NCBI RefSeq assembly: GCF_964036635.1
Contig: NZ_OZ038524.1
Span: forward strand, 2,733,001-2,797,000
DNA from: Tenacibaculum dicentrarchi
Lineage (GTDB): Bacteria > Bacteroidota > Bacteroidia > Flavobacteriales > Flavobacteriaceae
DNA length: 64,000 bases
Direction of reading: 5' to 3'
In this document: positions 1-8,428 of the stretch, one piece after another
How the letters are laid out: each line of letters starts with the position of its first letter
Numbering within the stretch: the stretch's first letter is position 1
Notes under the pieces: generated by a model
Told to the model about the DNA's origin: nothing
What the model saw: the letters and a program-made list of their open reading frames with translations, nothing else
The model's database searches: none
Made by a program: the position numbers and the translations under genes

Positions 1-685
1 TAGTATAAGCTAAAGCTCCTTTTTCTTCTAAAACATTGGCTATAGCAGCTACAGTAGATGCTTTTTGACCAATAGCAACATATATACAATATACTGGGTT
101 ACCAGCATCGTAAAATTCTTTTTGATTTAAAATAGTATCAATAGCAACTGTCGATTTACCAGTTTGACGGTCTCCAATGATTAACTCACGTTGACCACGT
201 CCTACAGGAATCATAGCATCAATAGATTTGATACCAGTTTGCATTGGTTCAGTTACAGGCTCACGATAAATAACCCCAGGAGCTCTACGCTCTAAAGGCA
301 TTTGGTAAGTTGTACCTTCAATTGGTCCTTTACCATCAATTGGCTGACCTAAAGTATTTACAACACGTCCTACAATACCTTCTCCAGCTCTTAAAGAAGC
401 AATTCTTTCTGTACGTTTAACAACAGAACCTTCTCTTACTGATGTAGAAGCACCTAATAATACAACACCTGCATTATCTTCTTCTAAGTTTAATACGATT
501 CCTTCTAATCCGTTATCGAATTCTACTAATTCACCATATTGTACATTAGACAAACCATAAACACGAGCAATACCATCACCTACTTGTAATACGGTACCAA
601 CTTCATTTAATGAAGCTTTAGACTCGAAGTTTGTTAATTGTTCCTTTAAAATTGCTGAAACTTCAGCTGGTTTAATTCCTGCCAT
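1..685 (-). CDS. atpA: ATP synthase F1 subunit alpha (3' part cut off by window edge)
   Basis: Catalytic-core alpha subunit of F1, forming the alpha3-beta3 hexamer on the cytoplasmic face of the membrane. About 228 N-terminal residues are present, from the ATG at 685 ([10 protein letters not shown]) to the window edge. The Walker A loop is visible as GDRQTGKS, followed by the conserved [11 protein letters not shown] strand and the [18 protein letters not shown] region. It is the last gene seen of the atpB-E-F-H-A string, 21 bp after atpH. The start is fixed by the family N-terminus. The remaining two thirds of the protein, and atpG if it follows, lie outside the window. Identity is certain; only completeness is lacking. 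Confidence 0.97.
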   Translation of the reverse strand, partial: MAGIKPAEVSAILKEQLTNFESKASLNEVGTVLQVGDGIARVYGLSNVQYGELVEFDNGLEGIVLNLEEDNAGVVLLGASTSVREGSVVKRTERIASLRAGEGIVGRVVNTLGQPIDGKGPIEGTTYQMPLERRAPGVIYREPVTEPMQTGIKSIDAMIPVGRGQRELIIGDRQTGKSTVAIDTILNQKEFYDAGNPVYCIYVAIGQKASTVAAIANVLEEKGALAYT

Positions 686-706
686 CTTATTTCTTTGGAT
701 GTATAA

Positions 707-1264
707 TTAAATTTGTGGAATGTTATGACTATTGTCAAATTCTCTTCTTAACTCTTTGAATTGATTAGAAATACTTGCATCATACTGCACATCTCCAACA
801 CGTAAAATAAATCCTCCTAAAATATTCGGATTTACTATATTTTCTATACTTGCGCTATTTCCTGTTAAAGAAACAATTTTCGCTTGTATTTTATCTTCTA
901 ACTCTTTTGTTAAAACTACTGCGGTAGTAACTTTAGCAACCTGTATCCCTTTATAAGCATCGTAAATAATAGCATATTGCTTTGCAATAGCTTCTAACAT
1001 TATCATACGTTTATTCTCTTCTAATAAGTTGAATAAACCGTTTATGATAGCATCTACTTTATCACCAAAAAGTGCAACTAAAACCGTTTTTTTGTCATTG
1101 GCTTTAACTACAGGGCTTTTAAGCATTCTGTTTAAATCGCTACTTTCGGCAATAGTACTTGCGATTAACTTCATGTTATCGTTAACTAAAGAATCTTTAT
1201 TAGTTTCTTTAGCAAGATTTAATATTGCTTTTGCGTAACGTAATGCTGGTCTAGATCCTTTCAT
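707..1264 (-). CDS. atpH: ATP synthase F1 subunit delta (OSCP)
   Basis: Peripheral-stalk subunit that ties the top of F1 to the b subunits. At 185 residues it has the usual length. It begins SRPALRYAKAI, typical of the family (AxRYAxAL), and the C-terminal domain ends with the NPNILGGFILRVGDVQYDAS region, matching the conserved GGxxxxxGdxxxDxS signature. It lies between atpF (7 bp upstream) and atpA (21 bp downstream), as expected for the Bacteroidota atp order. Nothing is odd in length or composition. Confidence 0.95.
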   Translation of the reverse strand: MKGSRPALRYAKAILNLAKETNKDSLVNDNMKLIASTIAESSDLNRMLKSPVVKANDKKTVLVALFGDKVDAIINGLFNLLEENKRMIMLEAIAKQYAIIYDAYKGIQVAKVTTAVVLTKELEDKIQAKIVSLTGNSASIENIVNPNILGGFILRVGDVQYDASISNQFKELRREFDNSHNIPQI

Positions 1265-1271
1265 CGATTGA

Positions 1272-1769
1272 TTAGTTTAAAGTAATCTCTTCTAACATTC
1301 CTTCAACAAGCTTTAAATGATCTGCTGGTGAAGTTAACTCTTTTTTTACTAACTGCTGAGCAATATCTAAAGATAAATCAGTTACTGTTTTCTTTAATTC
1401 AGAAATAGCAGCTTGTTGCTCTTGTTTTATTGTTGCTTTAGCATTTTCAATCATCGTAGAAGTTTGTATTTCTGCTTCTGATTTTGCTTCTGCTACAATA
1501 TTTTCTTTAATTTCACGAGCTTCTTGCATCATTGCATCTCTTTCGGCACGTGCTTCTTTAAATAATCTATCGTTATCAGCTTGTAAATTTTGCATTTCTT
1601 TACGAGCATTTTCAGCCTGATCTAATGCATTTTGGATACCTTCTTCTCTGTCATTTAATGCAGATAAGATTGGCTTCCAAGCAAACTTTACCATTAAAAA
1701 GATTAATATTAATAAGATAAAAGCCTGCATGACAAATAATCCTATTGAAAAATCATTAAAAATTCCCAT
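1272..1769 (-). CDS. atpF: ATP synthase Fo subunit b
   Basis: Membrane-anchored stator subunit. Residues about 7-27 form one hydrophobic helix (IGLFVMQAFILLILIFLMV), followed by a long charged alpha-helix rich in Glu, Lys, Ala and Gln (about 35-150), the right-handed coiled coil that dimerises. The 165-residue length is normal. It stands 7 bp upstream of atpH and is separated from atpE by a 90-bp spacer with a strong stem-loop (1805-1840), the widest gap within the atpE-atpA part of the operon. Confidence 0.95.
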   Translation of the reverse strand: MGIFNDFSIGLFVMQAFILLILIFLMVKFAWKPILSALNDREEGIQNALDQAENARKEMQNLQADNDRLFKEARAERDAMMQEAREIKENIVAEAKSEAEIQTSTMIENAKATIKQEQQAAISELKKTVTDLSLDIAQQLVKKELTSPADHLKLVEGMLEEITLN

Positions 1770-1804
1770 ACTAATTTATTTTGTATTTTTTTTATTGTTT
1801 AATA

Positions 1805-1840
1805 AAACACATCTGCAACCAACCGTTGCAGATAGTGTTT
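1805..1840 (-). promoter_or_regulatory. intercistronic stem-loop between atpE and atpF
   Basis: Inverted repeat in the 90-bp atpE-atpF spacer. TCTGCAAC (1812-1819) pairs with GTTGCAGA (1825-1832), and the flanking AAACAC (1805-1810) pairs with GTGTTT (1835-1840) across a 1-nt/2-nt bulge. In the minus-strand transcript no uninterrupted U-tract follows at once, so it is not a classical terminator. It could protect the atpE message or dampen read-through, giving more c subunit than b subunit; that role is inference. Confidence 0.6.
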
Positions 1841-1859
1841 CTTTTTAATTTCTGGAAGA

Positions 1860-2066
<207 letters not shown>

Positions 2067-2093
2067 TTAAATTAAACAAAAAATTTCATTTTA

Positions 2094-3275
2094 CTAATGG
2101 TGATCGTGTTCTTCTACTGCCATACCGATAAACAATGAAGATAACATTGTAAAGATATAAGCTTGTAAGAAGGCTACCAATACTTCAATTAACGTTAAAA
2201 ATAACGTTAAAAATACAGATACAGTTGTAGCACCTGCTGTTCCAAACTTCGCTTTTAATGTTATCATTAAAGCAGCAATTCCCATTACTACAGCATGCCC
2301 TGCTGTAATATTAGCAAATAAACGTACAAATAATGAAAATGGCTTTGTTAAAATTCCTAAAAATTCGATAGGAGCTAAAACAAACTTCATTAAAACAGGT
2401 ACACCTGGCATCCAGAAAATGTGTTTCCAATAATCTTTATTCGCTGAAAACTGTACGATAAAAAAGGTAAAAAGAGCTAAACAGACTGTTACAGCTAGTT
2501 GTCCTGTAATGTTAAATCCTAAAGGAGTTAAACCTAATAAGTTCGAAATCCAGATAAAAAAGAAAACAGTTAATAAAAAGCCCATAAATTTACGGTAATG
2601 CTTTTCACCAATATTTGGCCTTGCTATTTCATCTCTAACATATAATACTAAAGGCTCTAAAACTCTTGCAAAACCTGTTGGTATTGCTCCTTTTTTGTAT
2701 CCTTTAGCTAATGATCTGAAACCAAATATCATTAATAAACCTACTAAAAACATTCCTACAACACTTTTTGTTATAGAAAAATCTAATGCTTTATGAGCAT
2801 TTGTAGCATGGTGAGCTTCATCAAAAGAAACAGCTGTTTCTCCTTCATTTAACTCATATATTTTACTATGTATTTTAGCTAACTGTACTCCATCCGCTGG
2901 TACAACTACATGACCATCATCATTATGATGAAAAGCTGATGACATAAAAGTTCTTAACCCTTTGCTTGTCCAAACAATAACTGGTAAAGGAACACCTACG
3001 TGTTTTCTTTCATTTTTATCATTTGTATAAGAAAACAAATTAAAATCATGTGAATCTGCTAAGTGATGATTTTTATAAGCTTCAATTTCAGCCTTTGTGT
3101 TTACACGGCCTCCGTCTTGTTCTACAATGTGCTCATCTCCCTGTAATACAGTGTGTTCATTTTTATGTTCACCTTCTTGTAAAGTAGTATTTCCACCTTC
3201 AGCGAACACTGAAAATGATGTAAAAACTAATGCAAGTATTGTTAAAAACTTGATAGATTTTTTTGCTATCATCAT
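2094..3275 (-). CDS. atpB: ATP synthase Fo subunit a, long Bacteroidota form
   Basis: Proton-channel subunit. At 393 residues it is about 120 longer than the E. coli protein because it begins with a signal peptide (about 1-25, ending SFSVFAEGG) and an extra-cytoplasmic His/Glu-rich segment (about 26-160). Such extensions are common in Bacteroidota. The C-terminal 200 residues carry the multi-helix core, with the essential Arg in FVRLFANITAGHA and the final helix region ending VEEHDHH. A second in-frame ATG directly follows the first, so the start may be 3272. It opens the atp operon behind a good promoter (3319-3349). Confidence 0.95.
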   Translation of the reverse strand: MMIAKKSIKFLTILALVFTSFSVFAEGGNTTLQEGEHKNEHTVLQGDEHIVEQDGGRVNTKAEIEAYKNHHLADSHDFNLFSYTNDKNERKHVGVPLPVIVWTSKGLRTFMSSAFHHNDDGHVVVPADGVQLAKIHSKIYELNEGETAVSFDEAHHATNAHKALDFSITKSVVGMFLVGLLMIFGFRSLAKGYKKGAIPTGFARVLEPLVLYVRDEIARPNIGEKHYRKFMGFLLTVFFFIWISNLLGLTPLGFNITGQLAVTVCLALFTFFIVQFSANKDYWKHIFWMPGVPVLMKFVLAPIEFLGILTKPFSLFVRLFANITAGHAVVMGIAALMITLKAKFGTAGATTVSVFLTLFLTLIEVLVAFLQAYIFTMLSSLFIGMAVEEHDHH

Positions 3276-3318
3276 ATCTTAAATTTGAATATAGGTTTAA
3301 GGTCTGTAAATTTCCGTG

Positions 3319-3349
3319 CAAAGGTACATATTGTAATTAAAACTACAAA
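3319..3349 (-). promoter_or_regulatory. atp operon promoter
   Basis: On the minus strand a -33 TTTG (3346-3349) and a -7 TACCTTTG (3319-3326) lie 19 bp apart, matching the Bacteroidota TTTG / TAnnTTTG pattern. Transcription would begin about 30 bp upstream of the atpB ATG at 3275. The short gene-free stretch 3276-3414 around it holds nothing else. Confidence 0.6.
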
Positions 3350-3414
3350 CCGTTTTCTATCTTAGTTTTAATACAAATTTAACATGCTGTTAAAAGTTTA
3401 GCTAAAAAACTAAA

Positions 3415-3795
3415 CTACTTATTGTTCAGTAACTTAAAAATACCTAATGCTTCAGTTATCAAAAATAAAAATAAAGGTATTACTAAAGAAACCTTTTCTG
3501 GTTGACTGAGCTGTACACCTGTAAATACATCCTTTTGAAATATTAACACAAAAAAACCGATCTTTAAAAGCATAGACGCCAAATAACCATACCCAGCTTC
3601 ATTAGGCATTTGACTTGCAAGAAGTTCAAACAAAGCATATATAATACTTGTAGCTACTACATGAAATAAATACACTGAAAATAAGGAATATGATATGACA
3701 TCGCCACGCATATTTAAAATAGTATTATGAGAAATATAACCCACCGCAAATAATAACATTATAAAGGTGATAAAATATAAAATACGTTTAATCAT
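3415..3795 (-). CDS. DUF6168 family membrane protein
   Basis: A 126-residue protein with four hydrophobic segments (about 4-22, 38-60, 70-88, 105-122) and no soluble domain. It resembles the DUF6168 proteins that sit directly upstream of atpB in Flavobacteriia, between atpZ/atpI and the structural atp genes. The position suggests a part in ATP synthase assembly, comparable to AtpI in other phyla, but no function is proven. It starts 16 bp after atpZ. The family assignment is from memory of the sequence type. Confidence 0.7.
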   Translation of the reverse strand: MIKRILYFITFIMLLFAVGYISHNTILNMRGDVISYSLFSVYLFHVVATSIIYALFELLASQMPNEAGYGYLASMLLKIGFFVLIFQKDVFTGVQLSQPEKVSLVIPLFLFLITEALGIFKLLNNK

Positions 3796-3811
3796 TTTTT
3801 TACTTAAATAT

Positions 3812-4027
3812 TTATTTAGATAATTTTGAAACTTGAGATATTACCGAAAACATCGCTCCAAAAACAGCTACCAAAGTACAAACCTTAGTATATAATTCAT
3901 TTTCATTCCCATAGCTTAAGTCTAGCCATTCGCCAAGTTTATTTCCTAAATAAATAGTCAAACCCATTTGAAAAGCAATACCAGTAAAGCGAAGGTACTT
4001 ACTAAGCGGTTTTTTCTTTTTTTCCAT
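3812..4027 (-). CDS. AtpZ/AtpI family protein
   Basis: A 71-residue, two-helix membrane protein (helices about 15-32 and 47-66) of the AtpZ/AtpI type. The first helix is followed by the GNKLGEWLDL element, with the Gly and Asp/Glu typical of the family. AtpI/AtpZ proteins help c-ring assembly or Mg2+ supply (established for other bacteria). Its first 26 bp overlap the end of the bactofilin gene, so the two are translationally linked. It precedes the DUF6168 gene and the atp operon. Confidence 0.8.
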   Translation of the reverse strand: MEKKKKPLSKYLRFTGIAFQMGLTIYLGNKLGEWLDLSYGNENELYTKVCTLVAVFGAMFSVISQVSKLSK

Positions 4028-4403
4028 TGCTGTTCAATTCTTTTACCGATCCTTTCATTGCACAAGTTGCATTAAATGAAGCTCCTGGTTCTACTGAAAG
4101 CTTGCCGATAATAACATCACCATTAATAGTTGCTGCTGTTTTTACCGTTAAGGTGTTTGAAACGACTAATTCACCTGAAAACTTTCCTTCAATATCGGCG
4201 TTCGCACATTCTATTTTTCCTTTAATAAAACCTGCTTCACCAATAATAACCCTTCCGTTGGTTTTAATTGTTCCTTCTAAAGTTCCATCAATTCTAAAAT
4301 CTCCTTCTGAAATAATATCACCCTTTATTTGTGTATTTTTACCAATAACATTTCTTTCTGAAACTTTAACTTCACTTGTTTTTTTACTCTCTTTACTAAA
4401 CAT
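4002..4403 (-). CDS. bactofilin (polymer-forming cytoskeletal protein)
   Basis: A 133-residue bactofilin: a short charged N-terminus, then a right-handed beta-helix core (about 20-115) made of repeating G-x-I/V strands such as GDIISEGDFRIDGTLEG, TNGRVIIGEAGFIKG and GDVIIGKLSVEPGA, and a basic tail. Bactofilins polymerise without nucleotide and position envelope enzymes. It starts 12 bp after sprE and overlaps atpZ by 26 bp, so a cytoskeletal gene is welded between a gliding/secretion gene and the ATP synthase accessory genes. Confidence 0.9.
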   Translation of the reverse strand: MFSKESKKTSEVKVSERNVIGKNTQIKGDIISEGDFRIDGTLEGTIKTNGRVIIGEAGFIKGKIECANADIEGKFSGELVVSNTLTVKTAATINGDVIIGKLSVEPGASFNATCAMKGSVKELNSNGKKEKTA

Positions 4404-4415
4404 CTTTTAGGTAAT

Positions 4416-6659
4416 TTATTTTTTAAATTTTTCTAATATTTCTATTGCTTTAAGACCTTCGGGCCTATCAGCATACCGAATTGCTATAAACTCTAACGCT
4501 TTAATATATGCCTCTTTATTTTCTTGTTTACCAATAGCCAATGCTTTTAAAAACAAAAATTTAGGTATTAATATTGATTCTTTAACCGTTAAAGATACCG
4601 CTTCTACTTGTTTTATAACTTGTTCAAATTTATTTTCTTTATACAAGTAATATATTTCTTTATACCTATTTAAAAGCGCATCTTCTTTTTTGTTTGCTAC
4701 TACTTTTTTTGTTGGATTTCTTATAATTTCAGCAAATGTTGTTGGCGCATATTTTGTTAAAATTATATTTTTATAATATCCTGCTTTAGCTACATTATTT
4801 TCTAGCCTATATAGTTGATATAAATGATAACTTATTGGCAATTCTAAGCTAGTATCTTGTTTTTTAAGTTGTTCTTTTTGCGCACGGGCTAAATTTTTGA
4901 TAGCAAGATTGTTATTTTTAAACTGCTCTTTATAAATTAAACCTAACTGATACAACGCATCATTACGACTCTCTATTAAGCTTGTAATTATTTTTTTATC
5001 CGAAGGAATTTCGTTTAAATAGGTCGATAATTCGTAACGCAAATTAACTTCTGGTTTCGTTAAAATAGCATCATCATCTCTTTCGTTATTTTTACTAGAT
5101 TTATCCGACAATCGCCAATTATCTTCTAAAGGACGTGTTCCCCAAACTTTCTGAAAATTTGCTTTTCCAAAAGCCAATACCTGCATATTATAAAAATACC
5201 ACTTACCTTTATTACTAGTGGTATTAATTCCGCTACTTGTTCCAAAAGAACTTCCAAAATTCTGAGCATTTAATAAGAGTTGCTTTTTATCTTGATCTTC
5301 TTTTTTAATTTTTTCGATATACTTCTCAAAAAAAGAAGTACGTTCGGTAATTGGCATTGCTACTAATTTTAAAATACTATCATTTGTAGTAACAAGATTT
5401 TCATATTCTCGTAACCTTGTTAACCCTTTATTTTTTCTTCGGATTCTTCTAATGCGTTTTTCATTTATAAACTCTTTAGGAGTTACCGTTAAAACGCTGT
5501 CATAATAAGCACCTGCCAACACATATTTTTGTTTATCAAAAGCGATAGCCCCTAAACGCTGGTAAGCATATGTTTTTTGATAGTCGTTATTATGTTTGGC
5601 TTTTATCGATTTTTTAAAATAATCAATTGCATTATCGGTTTTATTGCGCCCTAATTCTAAAACACCCGCCTGATAATAAAGCGCATTCAAAAACTTTCGA
5701 TTATCAGAATTTCTGATTAATTTTTTCAATTTTGATAAAACAACAATCGATGCTGAATCGTTTGGCGTATTTTTAGCCATTTCAATACTTGCACGAATAC
5801 GATATTTATGCGGAGCCTTTCTAGTTTCTGATAATTTTTTAAACACAGCACGTGCAGAATCTTTATAATTTAATTCACTATAAATTTGCCCTAAAACGAA
5901 CATATTACGCCCCGCTTGTTCTTTATTTTTAAATATTTTTGAAGCCGCCGTTAAATGTTCAATTACCTTTTGAATGGTATCTGTTTTTTGATACGCCATT
6001 GCCATTGCGGTGTGTGCTTGCTCTTTTATTACATCAGGAAGTTCGGCTTCATTTTCTTCTACTTCTAATAAAAATTTTAGCGATTCTATGGCTAATTTTT
6101 CATTATCTAAGCGAATATTTGTTTTAGCCCGCCACACTTTTGTTTCATTAATTAAACTCGCATTTGGGTAATTCGCAATAATATAATTAAACGCTTCAAT
6201 TGCGGGTACAAAACGCTGTGTATAATACCGTGATTTTCCTAATAATAAATACGCATCATCAATCTGCCTATTTTTTTCATAACCATTAATATTCATCGAA
6301 TGCTTTTGAATGGCTTTTACTGCTTTCTCTTCTGCTTTATCAAACATTGTTAAAACTTCTTCTTCCTGATCAACATCACTCATATCAAACCCTGAACCAG
6401 GTTGTAAAACAGGCAATATAATTTTATCAGCTTCAAAAGTAATCGGTTCTATTTGTAAAGGTTTCCAAAAATTATCTTTATGCTTGGCGCTAACCTCTTC
6501 TAGCCCTTTTAAATAAGCTTGTTCACCATTAAAAAGCACATTATACTTTGTGGTAAGCGCATGAAAATTTCGATTTAAAAAAGCATCTTTTTTTACACTA
6601 CAAGAATATACTGTAGCTAAAAGAAGATTAAAAACTAAAATTTTGGATAGTTTATTCAT
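4416..6659 (-). CDS. sprE: T9SS/gliding lipoprotein SprE (PorW), TPR-rich
   Basis: A 747-residue lipoprotein: signal peptide ending TVYSC (lipid Cys at about 20), then tetratricopeptide-like helical repeats through most of the chain (e.g. DDAYLLLGKSRYYTQRFVPAIEAFNYIIANYP-type repeats from about 130 on). The opening after the lipobox (KDAFLNRNFHALTTKYNVLFNGEQAY, read in part) is diagnostic of SprE/PorW, a periplasmic lipoprotein needed for type IX secretion and gliding. It is upstream of the bactofilin by 12 bp. A TATTTTTG -7 box lies 23 bp upstream of its ATG. Confidence 0.9.
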   Translation of the reverse strand: MNKLSKILVFNLLLATVYSCSVKKDAFLNRNFHALTTKYNVLFNGEQAYLKGLEEVSAKHKDNFWKPLQIEPITFEADKIILPVLQPGSGFDMSDVDQEEEVLTMFDKAEEKAVKAIQKHSMNINGYEKNRQIDDAYLLLGKSRYYTQRFVPAIEAFNYIIANYPNASLINETKVWRAKTNIRLDNEKLAIESLKFLLEVEENEAELPDVIKEQAHTAMAMAYQKTDTIQKVIEHLTAASKIFKNKEQAGRNMFVLGQIYSELNYKDSARAVFKKLSETRKAPHKYRIRASIEMAKNTPNDSASIVVLSKLKKLIRNSDNRKFLNALYYQAGVLELGRNKTDNAIDYFKKSIKAKHNNDYQKTYAYQRLGAIAFDKQKYVLAGAYYDSVLTVTPKEFINEKRIRRIRRKNKGLTRLREYENLVTTNDSILKLVAMPITERTSFFEKYIEKIKKEDQDKKQLLLNAQNFGSSFGTSSGINTTSNKGKWYFYNMQVLAFGKANFQKVWGTRPLEDNWRLSDKSSKNNERDDDAILTKPEVNLRYELSTYLNEIPSDKKIITSLIESRNDALYQLGLIYKEQFKNNNLAIKNLARAQKEQLKKQDTSLELPISYHLYQLYRLENNVAKAGYYKNIILTKYAPTTFAEIIRNPTKKVVANKKEDALLNRYKEIYYLYKENKFEQVIKQVEAVSLTVKESILIPKFLFLKALAIGKQENKEAYIKALEFIAIRYADRPEGLKAIEILEKFKK

Positions 6660-6681
6660 ATCATTATACTTTACTCTACAA

Positions 6682-6689
6682 CAAAAATA
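6682..6689 (-). promoter_or_regulatory. -7 box upstream of sprE
   Basis: TATTTTTG on the minus strand (plus-strand CAAAAATA) fits TAnnTTTG and lies 23 bp before the sprE ATG. No convincing -33 TTTG is seen at the right distance, so this is a moderate call. Confidence 0.4.
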
Positions 6690-6843
6690 TAAGTAATTTT
6701 ATTGCACGTAAAAGCGTAAAAATAGCAATAAAAAGATAATTTTCAGCCTCCTTATTAAATTTAAACATCATCAAGTTCTAAAACACGGTTTGTAATTAAA
6801 CCTTTATTTTTTGTCAAATAGTGCTATTTTAAAAATAATTAGA

Positions 6844-6930
6844 AGCAATTTCCCGCTTTCCGCACTCGCTCTTTTTTGAAAAAAAATCAAAAAAGGAGCT
6901 CAAACAATTGCTACAATCGGGGCTAGGCAT
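6844..6930. repeat. dispersed palindromic repeat family A, copy 1
   Basis: About 87 bp, nearly identical to copies at 21381-21465, 49342-49440, 53621-53707 and 60551-60634. It starts GAAGCAATTTCCCGC, has the central imperfect inverted repeat CTTTTTTGA / TCAAAAAAGGAGC, and ends CAATTGCTACAATCGGGGC. In the frame that reads ISRFPHSLFFEKKSKKELKQ it is open. It sits between the sprE upstream region and a MITE-like element. Confidence 0.85.
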
Positions 6931-6997
6931 TTGTACTAAAAAGTAAAAATAGTACTTCAAACAAAATTTAGAACCTCTTAAAAAGAATCACACTGTT

Positions 6998-7287
6998 AGA
7001 GCCTGTTTAAAAATTAAATAAACTGTCAGTTCGAGTGATTTTTTTCCTTCAAAAAAATTGTATCGAGAACTTTTTTGCATAAAATTCATCAATATAAAAG
7101 AATCAAATTCTCGATACAATTTTAATTCCTTTTAGTCATTCAAATCACTCGAATTGACAAGAATCATCAAAAAAAGTTAAAAAATACGGCAAATAAGGAT
7201 GAGAAACTTAAGCTAAAATCCCTTTGACGTGTTCGATTTCTTATTTTTACGTTACAAAATCTTTTAGATAAAATTTAAACAAGCTCT
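6998..7287. mobile_element. MITE-like element with terminal inverted repeats, copy 1
   Basis: 290 bp bounded by AGAGCCTGTTTAAA (6998-7011) and TTTAAACAAGCTCT (7274-7287), inverted repeats with one mismatch. It has no coding capacity. The right half (about 7187-7287) is homologous, in opposite orientation, to the element at 42086-42267 (shared AAATAAGAAATCGAA-type stretch next to the inner end of the repeat). A nested palindrome (7025-7158) fills the left half. The ends resemble those of IS5-type transposons, so mobilisation in trans by such a transposase is plausible but not shown. Confidence 0.65.
7025..7158. repeat. nested 134-bp palindrome inside the MITE-like element
   Basis: GTCAGTTCGAGTGATTT (7025-7041) is the near-perfect complement of AAATCACTCGAATTGAC (7142-7158), and inside it TTGTATCGAGAA (7058-7069) pairs with TTCTCGATACAA (7108-7119). 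This is a large cruciform-capable hairpin. It is absent from the second element at 42086-42267, so it looks like a separate repeat that inserted into the first element or a segment lost from the second. Confidence 0.7.
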
Positions 7288-7307
7288 TCTCTTTTTATAA
7301 AAAACAT

Positions 7308-7343
7308 AAAAAAAAGCATCAATTTAAAATTGATGCTTTTTTG
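7308..7343 (-). terminator. intrinsic terminator after the DUF4837 gene
   Basis: AAAAGCATCAATTT (7313-7326) pairs with AAATTGATGCTTTT across a tiny loop, and T-rich sequence follows on both strands. It lies 22 bp past the stop of the DUF4837 gene on the minus strand and closes the long 16970-7366 gene string. Confidence 0.8.
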
Positions 7344-7365
7344 AATATTATTCTTTAAACAATAA

Positions 7366-8358
7366 CTATTTTATTTTCATTGATTTTGCAATTGCCTCTA
7401 ATTCAAACAGAAAATCACGTTTATTTACAGAAGGAGCATAAGTGAATCCTTCAAAAACAACCAAGCGATTATTTTTTTTATCAATAATGGTATAATTAAT
7501 AAACGGCCCTGCCATAAAATCATTTTTAACTTCCCATTTCCCACGAGTTTCGTAAGCTTTTTTACCATCGATTATAGCATCAAAAGTAAAAGGAGTGTAA
7601 GCTTGTTCGGTAATCATATACATACCTTTTTTACTTCCAGGAATATGTTTTTTACCAATCGTATCACGTACTGCGGTTATATTATCGGCAACTTTATTTT
7701 CATCACCTAAAGGAATTGTATAAATTAATACATTGTTTGTTCCATCGCCACGAGCAATACCACTTCTTAAGTGCTGACGAAACCAAATAAAATCACCCGA
7801 ATCTTCTACCAATTTAAATCGTTTAGGAATATCGATAGTAAATCCTATATTTTTTATGGTTTTAAAGCCTGTTTCATCAATACGTTCTTTTTTGAATATT
7901 TTTTGTGTAAACTCAATATCTTCATCTTTAAATAACTTGATAATTTCTTTACCTCTTTTATCTAACATATTTAAAACTCCTTCTTTATTTTTAGCCGTAG
8001 CATGCACAATAATTTGAGGTTTTGCATACCTATTTTTTTCAACAGTAATAGTTTCTTTTTCGCCTTGTTTAATTATTAAAACAGCTTTTGAATGACGCAT
8101 AAAACTACTAAAGCCACTAGGGTCTATTTGACTAACCGACAACAAGGTTTCTGGCTGTGGCAAGCCCACTTGATGTTCACCAAAAACAGTACGTATTTTA
8201 TTTCCAATTTTCCCTTCCCAATCTAACGCTTTTACAACCACCATTATTTTATTGGTGTTACCGTTAGATGTTGGCAAAGTATAGCCATCTTTTCCTGTAG
8301 TAGTATTACATGATATGGCAAAAATCACTAAAAAAAGTAAGCCTATTATTTTTTTCAT
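7366..8358 (-). CDS. DUF4837 family lipoprotein
   Basis: A 330-residue lipoprotein (signal peptide ending FAISC, lipid Cys17) of the DUF4837 family, found across Flavobacteriia. It has a mature part with alternating beta strands (TNKIMVVVKALDWEG, KAVLIIKQGEKETITVEK) and Trp-rich segments later (ESGDFIWFRQHLRSG-like region near 190). The role is unknown; envelope location is inferred from the lipobox. It is the last gene of a co-directional string, 70 bp after the LysM transglycosylase gene, and is followed by a terminator. Confidence 0.75.
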   Translation of the reverse strand: MKKIIGLLFLVIFAISCNTTTGKDGYTLPTSNGNTNKIMVVVKALDWEGKIGNKIRTVFGEHQVGLPQPETLLSVSQIDPSGFSSFMRHSKAVLIIKQGEKETITVEKNRYAKPQIIVHATAKNKEGVLNMLDKRGKEIIKLFKDEDIEFTQKIFKKERIDETGFKTIKNIGFTIDIPKRFKLVEDSGDFIWFRQHLRSGIARGDGTNNVLIYTIPLGDENKVADNITAVRDTIGKKHIPGSKKGMYMITEQAYTPFTFDAIIDGKKAYETRGKWEVKNDFMAGPFINYTIIDKKNNRLVVFEGFTYAPSVNKRDFLFELEAIAKSMKIK

Positions 8359-8428
8359 AATTCGTTGTTTTTATAACTTTTTAACAGCTTGTGCTTGGTA
8401 TGTTTTTAAAAAAAATTAAAAGAATAAG

